NCBI GenBank assembly: GCA_022702705.1
Contig: CM040428.1
Span: 98,591,805 to 98,655,804, forward strand
Direction of reading: 5' to 3'
DNA: 64,000 bases
Source of the DNA: Papilionanthe hookeriana x Papilionanthe teres
Lineage: Eukaryota > Streptophyta > Magnoliopsida > Asparagales > Orchidaceae
Positions within the stretch are counted from its first letter, which is position 1. Every line of letters begins with the position of its first letter. Positions 32,919 through 45,400 of the stretch are shown here, piece by piece. A program made the position numbers and the translations under genes. The notes beneath the pieces are model-generated. The model made no database searches. It was not told the DNA's origin and saw nothing but the letters and a program-made list of their open reading frames with translations.

Positions 32919-33003
32919 GGGTCAAGTTTTTGGCCATCTTTTGGAAGCAAAAATTACTACCTTATTGTGGGTCGGGTCAAGTTTTTGGCGTCATTGCTGG
33001 GGA
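32919..33003 (+). other. two PBS-like sites of Athila-2
   Basis: GGGTCAAGTTTTTGG occurs twice, continuing CCATCTTTTGGAAG (TGG at 32931) and CGTCATTGCTGGGGAAG (TGG at 32986). The second is the better PBS. The step is 55 bp. Confidence 0.68.
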
Positions 33004-33203
33004 AGCTTCGGTAAGAACTTTAAGAGAATTTTAGTTGAAAATTTGAATTAGACTTGGAAAAATATAGTGTCGTAAAAACTATTTTTGTGTGAAAAGTATT
33101 TGTTTATATGAAAAATAAGGGGTTCGTGAAAATGTTTTGTTGTGTTAAATATATTTCATCTATTATTTGTTTAATTGTTAATGTATTGTTTGTTGTGCTG
33201 TGT

Positions 33204-33418
33204 ATGCGAGACAAAGGATCTACAAGACTTTTGCCTTATGATCCCGAGTTTGAAAAAAATAAAAAAATAAAAATACAGAAAGGCCTTGAAAAACTAGAAA
33301 TGGAAATGGAAAACTTTCAAGATAATAACTTGGAGAATCATCATAATTCATTGAGGGATTACCTAAATCCTATGAAATATGAAATTCACTCATGTATACA
33401 AAATCCTGTCATAGAATT
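33204..33418 (+). pseudogene. gag N-terminus of Athila-2
   Basis: From ATG 33204 the frame reads MRDKGSTRLLPYDPEFEKN, then LRDYLNPMKYEIHSCIQNP. These match the opening of gag in Athila-3 (LREYANPTADELHVIIQIP). The match ends at 33418, and the residues after that come from the Athila-3 LTR. Confidence 0.82.
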
Positions 33419-35196
33419 TGATCTACCTAAAAAAATACCCATTTTTATGACTTATTTATGATTAAATTCTTAAGGATATTATGCTTTAATGGAAGGTATT
33501 TTCATGTTTTTGGATGTAGATGATTAAAAAGAGTCCAAGAAAGAAAAAGAAGGAAAAAGGAGCAAAAAGGAGCAAAAATGGATCTTATGGAGCAATTTTT
33601 GGAATTATTGGCCTGGCGCCTAGGTGCTAGAGTCCGGCGCCTAGGCGCCAGAGTCCGGCGCCGAAGCGCTAGTTTGATACAGATGCTATTAAGTTTCTTT
33701 GATGAGTTTACGCAGTTATTTTAACGGTGTTAAGCAGTTATTGGAGCTTCTAGAAGACTGGAAGTTATTTCTAATATAAAGGACATGTGATACAATGTAT
33801 TTAGACACAAGGAAACGGTCTGGATCGCAAAGAGGTGCGACCCAAAGTGAAGAGGTACGAAAGACCTGGTCACGACGTCCGGCGCCTTGGCGCCAGATCC
33901 CGGCGCCTAGGCGCGACGGTTTCCTTCTAGAAGATACATTGAATTTGGACAAATTTTGAAGAGGTGCCTTAAGAAACCCCTGGTCAAATTCAGAGATCTA
34001 TAAATAGGAGCCCATTCTACAGAGAAAATGACAATAAAGCCCCCCCTCTTAGTACACATACCCATTTTAGCATCTTCTCTCTTTTAATTTAGTCTCTTCC
34101 ATACTTAAGGTGCCACTTTATTTTGTATCTAGTGAGTTTATTTTGAGTGTTTATTGTGTGTAATTGCTGTTACAGTCTTTCATCATTGCTTTGGAGTCAG
34201 TAGAAGTTAGCGGAGCTATTGAAGGAACACTTCAGATAAATATTTTTACTTTGGTTCAAAGTTTTATAAATATATTTTGTTGTGTTATTTTAATGAGTTC
34301 TGAGTAGTTAGTTATCTTTCTCCTCTCAACTATGAAAAGATTATAAATTAATTAAATTTCGTAGGAGAATTAAATATAAAATATTTTAAATTATTGTGAT
34401 GATATTAATACCTGATCTTAGTTTACTTTTTAAATTGGCCATTTAATTTGTTAAAACATGTTGAAGAATTTTGAGACCTATCCGGAGATAAATTCTTAAT
34501 TAATAGATTTCACATGAATCCTTAAGTAATTGCAGGCTTTACGCGGATTGTTTAAGGTGAAGTGCAAATAAATAGGAAGATATTATTTATTGGGCATAGA
34601 ATTAATTAGGTTTTAGAGTGACAAACTAAATTCTAATAATTTGGTTTATAGAAAGGTAACGGGTCACTGGTAGGGCCAACCATAGCCACCCTTGGACATC
34701 TAGAAGTGTGAGCTTAGATTAACCCCTTCTACTAATAAAACATCCTGAGCCTAACTATAGATTAGTCAATGTTCTTTGCACCTGAACCTAAGGGTAAAGA
34801 ATAAGAATGCTTCTATTTGGCACAATACCATAATTTTAATTCTCTAAAAAAGATAATTAATCTATAATTCTTGGATTAGTTGAAAAAGGAGAAAATTGTT
34901 TTAACACTTACAAAGAGTTTTAATTACTCGCTTATTTTGATTCTATCATTCATTGCTTCCTTTATTTTAGTAAAAATTATTATTTGAAAATTAAAAAAAG
35001 GTATATATAATTTGCATAAGAAAATTTCAAAATTTTACTTATAGTTTACTTTTTATTTCACTATCCCTTTAGGATCGATAACCAGGACTCCACTAGAGCA
35101 CTGTATTACTTGAATGATACATATACTTGCATTTAAAATTGTGACTTTTAAAATAATTAAATTTAAATATAAAATTATAAAATTAAACCTTGCACA
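33419..35196 (+). repeat. 5' LTR of Athila-3 (1778 bp)
   Basis: Begins TGATCTACCTAAAA, as does the 3' copy at 52344, and ends TTGCACA before TCAAGTTTTTGG. Near 33613 and 33634 it has two palindromic GGCGCC-TAG-GCGCC elements, with another pair at about 33880-33915. It has a TATA box at 33998 and shares the CGGGTCACTGGTAGGG block with the other Athila LTRs. Confidence 0.88.
33998..34007 (+). promoter_or_regulatory. TATA box of Athila-3 LTR
   Basis: CTATAAATAG in a context conserved with the Athila-2 and Athila-4 LTRs, about 580 bp from the LTR start. The 3' LTR of this element has lost it through an internal deletion. Confidence 0.75.
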
Positions 35197-35315
35197 TCAA
35201 GTTTTTGGCACCATTTGCTGGAGGTTAAATCTTCTAAAAAGTGGTATCAAATTCTTGTATTTTAAAGCATATTTAAAGTCGCATCGCATCAAGATTTTGG
35301 CGCCATTGTCGGGGA
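35197..35315 (+). other. two PBS-like sites of Athila-3
   Basis: ATCAAG-TTTTTGG at the LTR end (TGG at 35206, continuing CACCATTTGCTGGAGG), and again as TGGCGCCATTGTCGGGGA at 35298-35315. The second, 92 bp downstream, is the better match to the Athila PBS, although the first sits in the expected position. Confidence 0.7.
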
Positions 35316-35386
35316 TAAGATAAAATTAAAAGTAAAAGTAAAAAAAACAAAAACATAAAAAAACAAAAAATTTTTTTAAAATTTTT

Positions 35387-37011
35387 ATGCGTAGTTCTGG
35401 ATCTGAAGGATTACTAACTTTTGATTCTGAATTAAAAAGAACAACTAAAAGAATTAGAAAAGGAAAACAAATTTTAAAACATAAAAAAATGGCTAACTTA
35501 CATAATAATAATCAAAATCCAATTGAAATTAATGAACAAAATATTTATAAACCATTAAGGGAATATGCAAACCCTACAGCTGATGAACTTCATGTTATTA
35601 TTCAAATTCCAGCTGTAGATGCTAATTCTTTTGAGCTTAAACCTTATATTATTCAAATGGTTCAAAACAATCAATTTGGAGGAACACCTAATGAGGATCC
35701 AAATTTACACCTTGCTAGTTTATTAGAACTTTGCGCTACCTTTAAATAAAATAATGTTTTTGATAATGCTATTAGTCTTAGACTCTTTCCTTTTTCCTTA
35801 AAAGATAAAGCAAAGATGTGGCTTAATTCATTAGCAACTTGTTCTATTAAAATATGGTCAGATATGACACAAAAATTCCTTGCTAAATATTTTCCTCCTT
35901 CTAAAACTGCTAAATTGAGAAATGGTATTACTTCATTTACTCAATTTGATAGAGAAACAATTTATGAAGCTTGGGATAGAATTAAAGAACTATTAAGAAA
36001 ATGTCCTCATCATGCTTTACCAGATTGGTTAATTATTCAAACATTTTATAATGAATTTATTGGATCACTTAGATCAATTATTTATGCTGCTGCTGCTGGT
36101 TCTTTAATGGCTAAGACATTTAAAGAAGCCTACACCTTAATTGAAGAAATGGCTAACAACAATTTTCAATGCCCTTCTGAATGGGTTAATCCTAGTAGAA
36201 TGGCCAGTATTCATGATAATGAAGCCTTTTTTATTTAGCTTCACAAGTGGCTGTGATATCTAAGAAATTAGATAATTTTGCTATTAATATATTGCATGTA
36301 AGTAATGATAACGCTACAAATTATGATAATTCTCAAACAATGGAGACTTTGCAAGCTATTTCTAGTAAAACTATTAATCCTTATTCTAATTATTATAATC
36401 CTGGTTGGAAAAATCATCCTAATTTTAATTGGAGTAATGGACATCAAAGCAATCCAAATGGGAACAATCAAGGAAATTCAAATTGTAGACTAACTTATCC
36501 TCCTGGTTATAACAATCAACAGAAAAAGTTTTCTGTAGAAGAATTGATCTTGCAACTTAGCTATCAGCTACAAAGTCAAAACACTTCTATTCGTAATATT
36601 GAGAATCAGATGGGTCAAATTGCTAATTTCATTAATTACAGACCTCAAGGAACACTGCCGAGCAATGTCAAAATTAATCCTAAAGGATCTGGAAAAGAAC
36701 ATGAACAACCAAAAGCTGTACAACTTAGAAGTGGAAAGGAATTAGAAGAGAAAACATGGAATGAGATTGAAAAAGAGAAAGAAGTTGAAGAGAATAAAAA
36801 ACCTAAAGATACCCTTTCACCAAGTAAAGATCATACTGTTATACCTATTGAAGTGGAAGTTGAAAGACCACCACCACATTTTCCTCAAAGACTTAAACAG
36901 CAGAAGTTTGACCATCAATTTTCTAAGTTCTTTGAAATTTTTAAGAAACTTACCATCAACATTCCTTTTGCTGAAGCTTTGTGCAAATGCCAAGCCATGC
37001 AAAATTTATGA
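35387..37011 (+). pseudogene. gag of Athila-3
   Basis: Starts at ATG 35387 (MRSSGSEGLLTFDSE). The frame is open to a TAA at 35747, then 35816-36238, then 36247-37011. It contains the Athila gag core (LRLFPFSLKDKAKMWLNSL, KYFPPSKTAKLRNGITSF, PDWLIIQTFYNEFIGSLRSI), an Asn-rich region, and the C-terminal NIENQMGQIANFINYRPQG and VQLRSGKELE, then PPPHFPQRLKQQKFD. Only two or three stops separate the pieces, so it is the best-preserved gag here. It forms the virus-like particle in the cytoplasm. Confidence 0.9.
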
Positions 37012-37898
37012 AGCATATTTTAAGAAAGTAGAGAAAATTTGAAGCTTATGAAACTGTTGCATTAAGTGAAGAATTTAGTGCAATAATTTAGAATAAATTA
37101 CCTCAGAAACTTAAAGATCATGGAAGTTTCACTATACCATGTGCTATAGGAGAAAAATTATGTGGAAAACCCTTATGTGATTTAAAAGCTAGTATTAATC
37201 TCATGCCATTTTCAATCTTTCGAAGGTTAGATTTAGGAGAGATTTCTCCAACCATTGTAACTCTTCAGTTAGCTGATCGATCGAACACTTATCCTAAAGG
37301 AGTTATAGAGGATGTTCTCGTTAAGGTAGATAAATTTATCTTCCCTATAGATTTCATTATTCTAGATATGGAAGAAGATAAAGAAATATCTATCATTTTC
37401 GGAAGACCTTTTCTAGCTACCGGTCGAGATATGATTGATGTGCAAAAAGGAGAAGAAACGATGAGAGTTAATTATCATGAGATAACATTCAACATTCCGA
37501 AATCAATGAGGTATCCTGAAAAAGAAAAATGCTATCGGATGGATATTTTTTATTATATGATTGAAAAGCATTACCAAGAAAGATGTAAGGTCATTTTTGA
37601 TGATAAAGATAAAGAATCTATGTTATATGATGAGTCATTAAATGAAGAAAATTCATCTGACGAAGCTCATTATGTTCATGAAAATTGGGAAATTTTAGAC
37701 AAAACTACAAATGAGATATTATTACCCTTTATTGAAAAAGCCCCCGAACTGGAATTAAAGATGTTACCTGCACATTTGAAGTATGCATTTCTTGGAGATT
37801 CATTAACTTTACCTATAATTATATCTTCAGAATTAAGCAAAGATGAAGAAGAAAAATTAATTAGAGTTCTGAATAATTACAAGAAAGCTTTTGGTTAG
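37012..37898 (+). pseudogene. aspartic protease region of Athila-3
   Basis: The gag-protease junction (ALSEEFSAII, stop, KLPQKLKDHGSFTIPCAIGE) precedes the active site. There the family D-L-G-A-S is changed to D-L-K-A-S (Lys codon 37185-37187), so protease activity is probably lost. The open part 37203-37898 continues with IFRRLDLGEISPTIVTLQLA, PKGVIEDVLVKVDKFIFPID and IIFGRPFLATGRDMIDV. It then reaches the start of RT at HLKYAFLGDSLTLPIIIS. A TAG follows KAFG at 37896. Confidence 0.85.
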
Positions 37899-39300
37899 AC
37901 GATTTCAGATATAAAAGAAATAATCCCTTCAATCTGTATACATAGGATTTTAATGGAAGAAAATTGTAAACCCACTATTGAACCTCAAAGAAGATTAAAT
38001 CCAATTATTAAAGAGGTTGTTAAGAAAGAGATTTTGAAATGGTTATATGTTGGAATTATTTATCCTATTTCGGATAGCCAATGGGTAAGTCCTATTCATT
38101 GTTTTCCGAAGAAAGGAGGAGTAACTGTGATTGTTAATGAAAAGAATGAATTAATCCCAACAAGACAAGTTACTGGATGGTGAATTTGCATTTATTATGG
38201 AAGATTAAACAACGCCACTAGAAAGGATCATTTTCCTTTACCTTTCTTGGATCAAATGTTGGATAAACTTGCTGGACACTCATATTTCTGTTTTACGGAT
38301 GGATATTCTGGTTATCATCAATTACCTGTTACTCCCGAGGATCAAGAAAAGACAACATTTACTAGTCCTTATAGAACATTTGCTTTTAGAAGAATGTCTT
38401 TTGGTTTATGCAATGCACCTGCAACTTTTCAAATATGTATGATGTCAATATTCTGTGATTTGATTGATAAAGGAATTGAAGTATTCATGGACAATTTTTT
38501 AGTTTTTGGAACTTCTTTTGAATCTTGCTTGGAAAATATAACAAAAATTTTGAAGAGATGTGAAGAAACAAATTTAGTTCTAAACTGAGAAAAATGTCAA
38601 TTTATGATCACAGAAGGCATTGTACTTGGACATAAAGTTTCACAAATAGGGATGGAAGTTGATGAAGCAAAAGTGAAAATTATTGTTGAACAGCAACCAC
38701 CTACTACTATTACTGATGTAAGAAGTTTTATGGGTCATGCTGGATTTTATAGGAGATATATAAAGGATTTTTCTAAGATTGCTAAACCTCTTTGCCATTT
38801 ATTAGAAAAAGAAGCTAAATTTGAATTTAATGAAGATTGTCTGAATGCGTTCAATATTCTGAAAGAAAAGTTAATCGCTGCACCTGTCATTGTTGCACCT
38901 GATTGGAATAAACCTTTTGAATTAATGTGTGATGTAAGTGATTATGCAATCAGAGCTGTATCAGGACAAAAATATAAGAATATTTTCAAAGTTATATACT
39001 ATGCTAGCAAAACTCTTAATGAAAATCAAGTAAATTACACTACTACCTAAAAAGAGTTGTTAGCAATAGTATATGCCTTTTGATAAATTTAGATCATATC
39101 TTCTTGGAACAAAATGTTTTGTGCATACTGATCATTCTGATATTAAGTATTTAATATCTAAAAAGGATGCTAAACCTAGATTGATCAGATGGGTTTTACT
39201 TTTACAAGAATTTGATTTTGAAATTGTAAACAGAAGAGGGACTGACAACCAAATTACTAATCATTTATCAAGAATCATAAACAATAATGAGAAGATTTAT
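37899..39300 (+). pseudogene. reverse transcriptase and RNase H of Athila-3
   Basis: RT segments: 37953-38183 (EPQRRLNPIIKEVVKKEI, PIHCFPKKGGVTVI), then 38247-38588 with FTDGYSGYHQLPVTPED, RRMSFGLCNAPATFQ and the catalytic box FMDNF. The second Asp of the YxDD motif is Asn (38493-38495), which should abolish polymerisation. 38604-39050 holds the thumb (MGHAGFYRRYIKDFSKIAKP) and RNase H start (FELMCDVSDYAIRA). A TAA at 39049 precedes KELLA, and the RNase H end (VHTDHSDIKYLISKKDAKPR, TDNQITNHLSRI) lies in 39073-39300. Confidence 0.9.
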
Positions 39301-40653
39301 GAAGAAAATATAAATGAGAAATTCCCATATGAGCAATTATATGTCATTCGAGGATTACAAATGTCGTGGTATGCAGATATAGTTAACTACTTTGTTAGCA
39401 ATATTTTACCATATGGGATGAATAGAAAATATATTAAGAAATTCAAGAATGATTATAAATCATATATTTGGGAAGATCCACATTTATTTAAAATAGCAAG
39501 AGATTTTGTGATTCGAAGATGTGTACCTTATGAAGAAACTTTTACAATTATTCAAAAATGTCACGATTCTGAATTTGGAGGACACATTGGAGTGGATAAA
39601 ACTGTATTTAAAATTTTAAATTCTGGATTTTATTGGCCTACTTTATTTAAAGATGTTGAACATTATGTGAAAACTTATGATCGATGTCAAAGAATGGGAA
39701 TTATATCCAGAAAAGATGAAATGCCTCTAAACTTTATATTAGAAATCAAAATTTTCAATGTATGAGGTTTAGAATTTATGGGACCATTCGTACCATCATC
39801 TGGAAAGATTTATATTTTATTAGCAGTTGATTATGTTTCAAAGTAGATCGAAGCTATAGCTTTACCGAACTGTGATTTCAAAAGTGTTTCAAAATTTTTA
39901 AAGAAAATGATTTTTACAAACTTTGGAATGCCTAAGATAATTATCACAGATGGTGGAAGTCATTTCAGAAATATAAGAATTCAATCATTGCTGGAATAAT
40001 TCAGAATTAAGCATAGAATTGCAACTGCTTATCATCCTCAAACAAGTGGAATGGCTGAAGCATCGAACAGAGAAATTAAAAGAATATTAGAAAAGATTGT
40101 TAATCGTAAAAGAACTTACTGGGTTGATAGACTTGATTCTGCATTATGGGCTTATAGAACAGCTTATAAGACACCTATTGGAATATCACCTTATCGGTTA
40201 ATTTATGGTAAACATTGTCACTTACCTGTTGAACTGGAGTATAAAGCTTATTGGGCAATAAAGGAGTTCAAATAAAATTTGAATACTGCAAGAGAAAAAC
40301 GATTATTACAACTGAATGAAATGGAAGAGATTAAAAATGAGTCTTATGAAAATGCAAGAATTTATAAGGAATGAATGAAGAAATTGCATGACAAAATGAT
40401 TTCAAGGAAAATATTCAAGCCTGGACAAGAAGTATTATTATTTAATGCTCGTTTAAGACTTTTTCCTGGAAAATTAAAATCTAAATGGATGGGACCATTT
40501 ATAATTGAGAAAGTATACCCTTATGGAGCTGTGGATATTAAAGATCTCAAAATTGGAAAAGTATTTAAAGTTAACAGATTAAGACTGAAGCCTTATATAG
40601 GAGAAATGAAATTAAATTACAAAGAGGCTTATGAGCTGAGTCTACCCGATTAA
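39301..40653 (+). pseudogene. integrase of Athila-3
   Basis: HHCC region: KCHDSEFGGHIGVDKTVF, then VKTYDRCQRMG. The first Cys of the zinc pair is Tyr (39676-39678). The catalytic core, after a TGA at 39763, has LEFMGPFVPSSGK, LLAVDYVSK, IITDGGSHF (Asp 39949-39951 intact) and AYHPQTSGMAEASNREIKRI. Stops lie at 39844, 39997 and elsewhere. 40051-40275 and 40375-40653 finish with LWAYRTAYKTPIGISPYRL and the C-terminal GPFIIEKVYPYGAVDIKD. The natural end is probably TAA at 40651. Confidence 0.9.
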
Positions 40654-41372
40654 TTTAATTAATTAGGTCAGGCTAACGATGTTAAACAAAGAGCTTTGTG
40701 GGAGGCAACCCATATTTATTAGTTTGAGTTTAATTATCGCTATAAGGTTATGCCTTGGTCTTGACTGAATTTGTATATAACTTCTAGAAATAGAAGGCTA
40801 ACGAGTCAGTATTGGCTTAAGCTAAACATTTTCATGAAGTATATAAAAGTTGGACTTGGACCACTCCATGTCAAATGTGAGTAAAAAGGAGATCAAGTTA
40901 ACCTTCATTTGTGATTTTTTGTGATTTGAATTTTTCGTAATTGTGTTTGTGTGTTGATCATACTTGTTTATTAGACCTATTTTTACGACCAAAACTTTGT
41001 AAAATTTGATGATAGGAGAATCAGACTCGATCGAGGTTCCGACGTCTAGGTGCCAAAAGTTGGCGACTAAGCACCAGGATAACTAGCGTATCGATGATCC
41101 GGCGCCTAGGGGCCAGATTCCGCGCCTAAGTACCGCGGTTACAGATCGTGGAAAAACAGAATTTTTTTTAGTTTTTCACACGAAATCTCTTTATTTATAG
41201 CCTATTTTTCGTCTCCAATCCCATATACACACTAATTTCGACCAGAGCACATCATTTTGGAGGAGTTAGGAAGGATTTGGAGGCCATAGATAAAGGAAAT
41301 CATGGAAATGAGGTAAGAGAAAAATCTCCTAAAGATCCTTAGCCTTATTTTATAGGTTTTATTACTGTTAGT

Positions 41373-41642
41373 TTGGAGAAGATCTTTAGTCAAATGGATA
41401 AGATTGAAGCGGAACTTCAAAGTATTGGTAATCGTCTCCATGAGATGTATCACCAACATCAACACTTGGAATGGAAAACTAAACTTCAATCTGATCACAT
41501 GGCTGCCTATCATGACGCTCAAGTAGAAATGTATGCGAAGAATAAGTGGATTGATGAAAAGACGACTTTGGAATTTCCATGGGCGTTGGTGTTATATCCC
41601 TTCGGTCCTAGTGAACTTCATTGTGAAAGAGATGAAAATTGA
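41373..41642 (+). CDS. small coiled-coil-like ORF between pol and ORF3
   Basis: Open + frame of about 89 codons. The annotated first codon is TTG at 41373, and the first ATG is at 41394. The peptide has heptad-like hydrophobic spacing (KIEAELQSIGNRLHEMYHQH) and ends PFGPSELHCERDEN. It lies in the spacer before the env-like ORF of Athila-3. I do not recognise a family. It could be a remnant of an additional exon or ORF, or chance; no second copy is visible for comparison. Confidence 0.35.
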   Translation: MEKIFSQMDKIEAELQSIGNRLHEMYHQHQHLEWKTKLQSDHMAAYHDAQVEMYAKNKWIDEKTTLEFPWALVLYPFGPSELHCERDEN

Positions 41643-42036
41643 AGATCGGTGTTAAATAAATTCTATATGTGTTTTAGGTGTGATCGAGTATTGTTTTAGA
41701 ATCTTAAATATCTAATGTGTGTATTTGTTTAAATTGTTCAATGTGTTTTGTTGGATTTAAATGTTTGCTTTGTTGATTGTTAGTGTTATTTATAAAACAT
41801 TGAATATTTATACAAGTCTTATACTGAAGATTGCTGAATTTGGAATGGATATTAGGATTTTGAATTAAAGAATTTGGATACATTTATGTGGATCTATATT
41901 TTCATTTTAAATTGATTGAGAAATATTTGGAGGTTAAAAAATGGATAAATACTCTCATAAGAGTAATTAGGAGTCAAATTTGATAAGATTTGGTGGAAAA
42001 TATTTAATTTAAATCAAATTTTTGGAAAGGCAAGTC

Positions 42037-42052
42037 TGGCGCCTAGGCGCCA
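42037..42052. repeat. 16-bp perfect palindrome
   Basis: TGGCGCCTAGGCGCCA, identical to copies in the Athila-2 LTR (31075-31090) and the Athila-3 3' LTR (52539-52554), but located here in the internal spacer about 420 bp before the ORF3 start after removing the solo LTR. Confidence 0.85.
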
Positions 42053-42446
42053 TAATTCTGGGCCTATGTGCCGGTTCGGCCTGAACTCGAAAACTAATCT
42101 TCTTAAACCCCCCCCCCCACAACATTTTTGATGCCTAAGCTTCCTTCTCCACAGTATTTCGTGAAAATATCACCTAGAGATACCATTTAGAGCCGGATTT
42201 ACAAGTTTTTGGGCTTGAAATCACCCGATTTCTTCATCTCGAGGTCAAATCTACCTTCTAAACTCAATATTTTTTATTCTCACCATGGATTTTGTTTTCA
42301 TCTAGAAAAAAAAAATTTTGAGAAAAATTTTAATTTTTTTTATGGTTAAATCCATGAGTGTTTAAGCTATTTCAAGTTTGAAAAGCTTAAATTAGTTTAT
42401 TTTTCTAGATACGTTGAATTTAGTTCGTGTTTTTCTTTCACTTTTA

Positions 42447-45400
42447 TGTCGGCATATTTTTAGGTTGTGGTATTTTAAAAGGGGTCGCCTATAGAATTTG
42501 TCGGCGAGTTTTAAATTTTAAATTTAATTTAAATATATATATAATTTGAAAGTAGCATTTGATTTTGAAAATAATTCTAAGTTTAAAAATTTTAAGGTAT
42601 GAAATCAAACCGATCTCACATCCCAAATAGTTTATATAAACGAGCGTCGCATCATAAGCTATGTATCTATCCCGAAGAATAAACACACTACTTGATGATG
42701 GGGCTTGATTAAATAAACTAGAAGATTTGTGACATCCGTTTGGTCTGCGAACCAATTTTATAAGCCGACAATATCCCCTGCTTAATGTAAAGGATTTAAG
42801 CAGGGTTTATATTACTTGGGTTCTTAATGTTCCCTATCTGGGCAAGCCCCTATAGTTAATTACATCTTAAATGACGGGAATCATTTAAGAAAACTCTCGA
42901 TAATGATCAGTGGTTTCCTCTCAAGAATTTTAAAGTTTAATTTTTTCAAAGGATTGGGTTTTGGAAACTTCAAAAGGAATTAGCTCAAATTTGGAACAGT
43001 TTATTTTAAGAGTCCAAAGGAAGAGAACTAGGAGAAGCTGAGGATCCAAGAAGAATCTTGGCAACTTCCCAAACTATCCTATTGTTTGGCTTCAATTTAA
43101 GAGTATGTTTGATGTTGTAATATTGTCAATTTTAGTTAATTAGGACTTATATTTGTATGACATAATCACACAAACAGCCTCAAAGATGTGAGGGTTTATG
43201 TCGTACCGAACGACTACCTCGGAGTCCTAAGACCGGTTAGGGCTTAATTTGTATAATATGATTATGCGAATGCCTAACAAGAGGTTGAGGATTTATGTTG
43301 CACTAAGCAAACTACCTCGAAATCCTATGGCTTGGTTATTTAATTATTAAGGAAAAAATTTGTTGATGTAGACCCGAGTTTTGCTGACGACGATGGCCGT
43401 GCTGCCCACTATGCTCCAAACTCCTTGTTGTTGCGGAGGTTTAGTTTTAGAAGGTGAAAATCAGGAGATGAGAGAAGTGTTTTGGTTTAGAGAAATCTTA
43501 AATTCCAAATGTCTTTAATGTTTTATTAGGAGAATCTAAAAGTTGATTATAACAACACCGGTTAAGATCCCACGGTTCCATCATTCCTGCACCGTTATTT
43601 TTATCGGATTCACTTAGTCCAGATGAATTTGCTAAACTCAACTGAATGAGTTCCACACTTTCATTTAGACCGTGGGAAATCCCGTTAGCAACACGTAGGT
43701 TACATCATCCGAGGTATTCCCGATCATCCAACGAGATGTTTTAATTTTAATTACAATTGTAGTTTTGTTGTTATGTTTGTGATTAAATTTTAAGTTTATT
43801 TTATATTTTAAAATGTTGTGGCAGTGAATTTTATCTTGTTGTGACTTTTAATTTAATTTTGGGTTTCAGTTTTGTGTCTATCCTAAAGGTTTTAGTTTTC
43901 ATTCAACAATTTTGTTTAACATGCAAGAAGAGTAAAGTGCAGCTCATATAAATAAATTGCAATAAAGTAAAATACAATAAAATAAAAGCATACCTGGAGA
44001 GTCTTCTCGTCATTCCAAGCTGCACTTAAAACACATGTTAAGGCATTTAAATATCTATAACAAGTACCTAGGTAAAGCTAAGGGAAGGGTTTTAGTTGTC
44101 TACAAAATTCCTAATCCTATGGCTAGTCATCTCCTATGACGTCTAGGTTCTTGTATTTTGTTAAGGATGATTTTCTTCATCAAACAATTAAATTCAATTG
44201 TTCTTCTAAAACATCCCATCATATTAAGGAAGTGTTTAGGACGAGTCATAAACATCTTTTCAATATTTTTGGGATTATTTTGAGTCCAAATGAGTTTTAT
44301 TGTGCTGGTGAATTGATCATCCAAAAATTTAGTTTAGTTTCTTGCTCAGTAAATTAGGATGTTTGATTATCCTATAAGTAAAGTGACATTTCACTTGATG
44401 CTTTATTTAAGAGTTATAATAATGAAAACCTTTAAGGGCAAATCAGTTTGTTAAGGAATTTAATGATTTAAAATTGGAATTGATGATTTAAAGAGATTTA
44501 ATTTAGTTATAAAATTTTAATAATTTTAAGTTTGGAATAGTGTTCAAGTTGTTTTATTCTTAAGTGCTTCAAAGCATTTGAATTGAAAGAGTAATTTAAA
44601 TTATTTAATTTAGACATTAATGATTTAATTTTAATTTAATTGCAATATTCTAGATTAACTTTCAATTGGTTTGATTTTTTTTTTAATTAAGAATTTATTT
44701 TTATGAAATAGATTTTTACTACTTCAAATTTGTTTTAAATTTGTTTTAAGTGATTTTTGAAATTATTTATTTTTTTTAATGTTTTAAATTTATTTCAATT
44801 TAATTATCAAATTATTTAATGTTTTAAGTTTTAATTTAATTAAGGTTCACTTTCCTTTTAATTATTTAATTATTAATTTCAACTATCACTTTAAATTTAA
44901 TTAAAAGTTAAATATTATTAGAGTGATTCATTTAGGGATTTCAGTTTAAGTTATTATAGTCTCTCTAAATTATATCCCCATTTTAATAATCCAAATTTTA
45001 ACTTATTCTTCCAAAATTCAAATTATTTAATTAATTAAAATTTACTTTAAATATTTTCAAGATGATTAATGAGTTTCTACCCCTTAATTCTCTAGGTTTC
45101 AATCTTCTAATAAAAATTTTAAAATCAAATATTTTACCCTCCCCATTTTGATTAGACCTAAATGTTAATTAGGGTTAAAATCCTTTAATTACCTTTATGC
45201 CCTTTCAAGCTTATTTATTTCATAACTCACTAAAATAAGCTCAAATGAACTTGAAATTTTTATGTCACTTTACTTATATGTGAATTAAGACATTAGCGGA
45301 GAAAATGTGATTTTTCTGAATTTAATTTAATTTATATATTTATTTTAATGAAAAATAGGGATTTTCAATGGAAATTCAACAACATGACCAAGGTAAGGTT

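Larger units (their letters stand above)
30686..33418 (+). mobile_element. Athila-2: 5' end of an Athila-like element, cut by Athila-3
   Basis: Consists of a 5' LTR (30686-about 32915), a PBS pair and the first 72 codons of gag. The gag frame is interrupted at 33419 by the LTR of Athila-3. The rest is not found right of Athila-3, where a different minus-strand element follows. Confidence 0.8.
40654..42446 (+). other. Athila-3 spacer between pol and ORF3
   Basis: Non-coding apart from the small ORF at 41373-41642. It holds clusters of GGCGCC-type palindromes (about 41040-41140 and 42037-42052), a TATA-like TTTATTTATAG near 41190, and a C-run of 12 at about 42107. It resembles the LTR in these motifs but does not align with it as a whole. 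Confidence 0.6.

Noticed and set aside
31189..33952. Similar antisense ORFs in three Athila LTRs (31189-31395, 33716-33952, 57109-57339)
   Set aside because: The similarity follows from DNA conservation of the promoter region of the LTR. The frames are short and differ in start and end.
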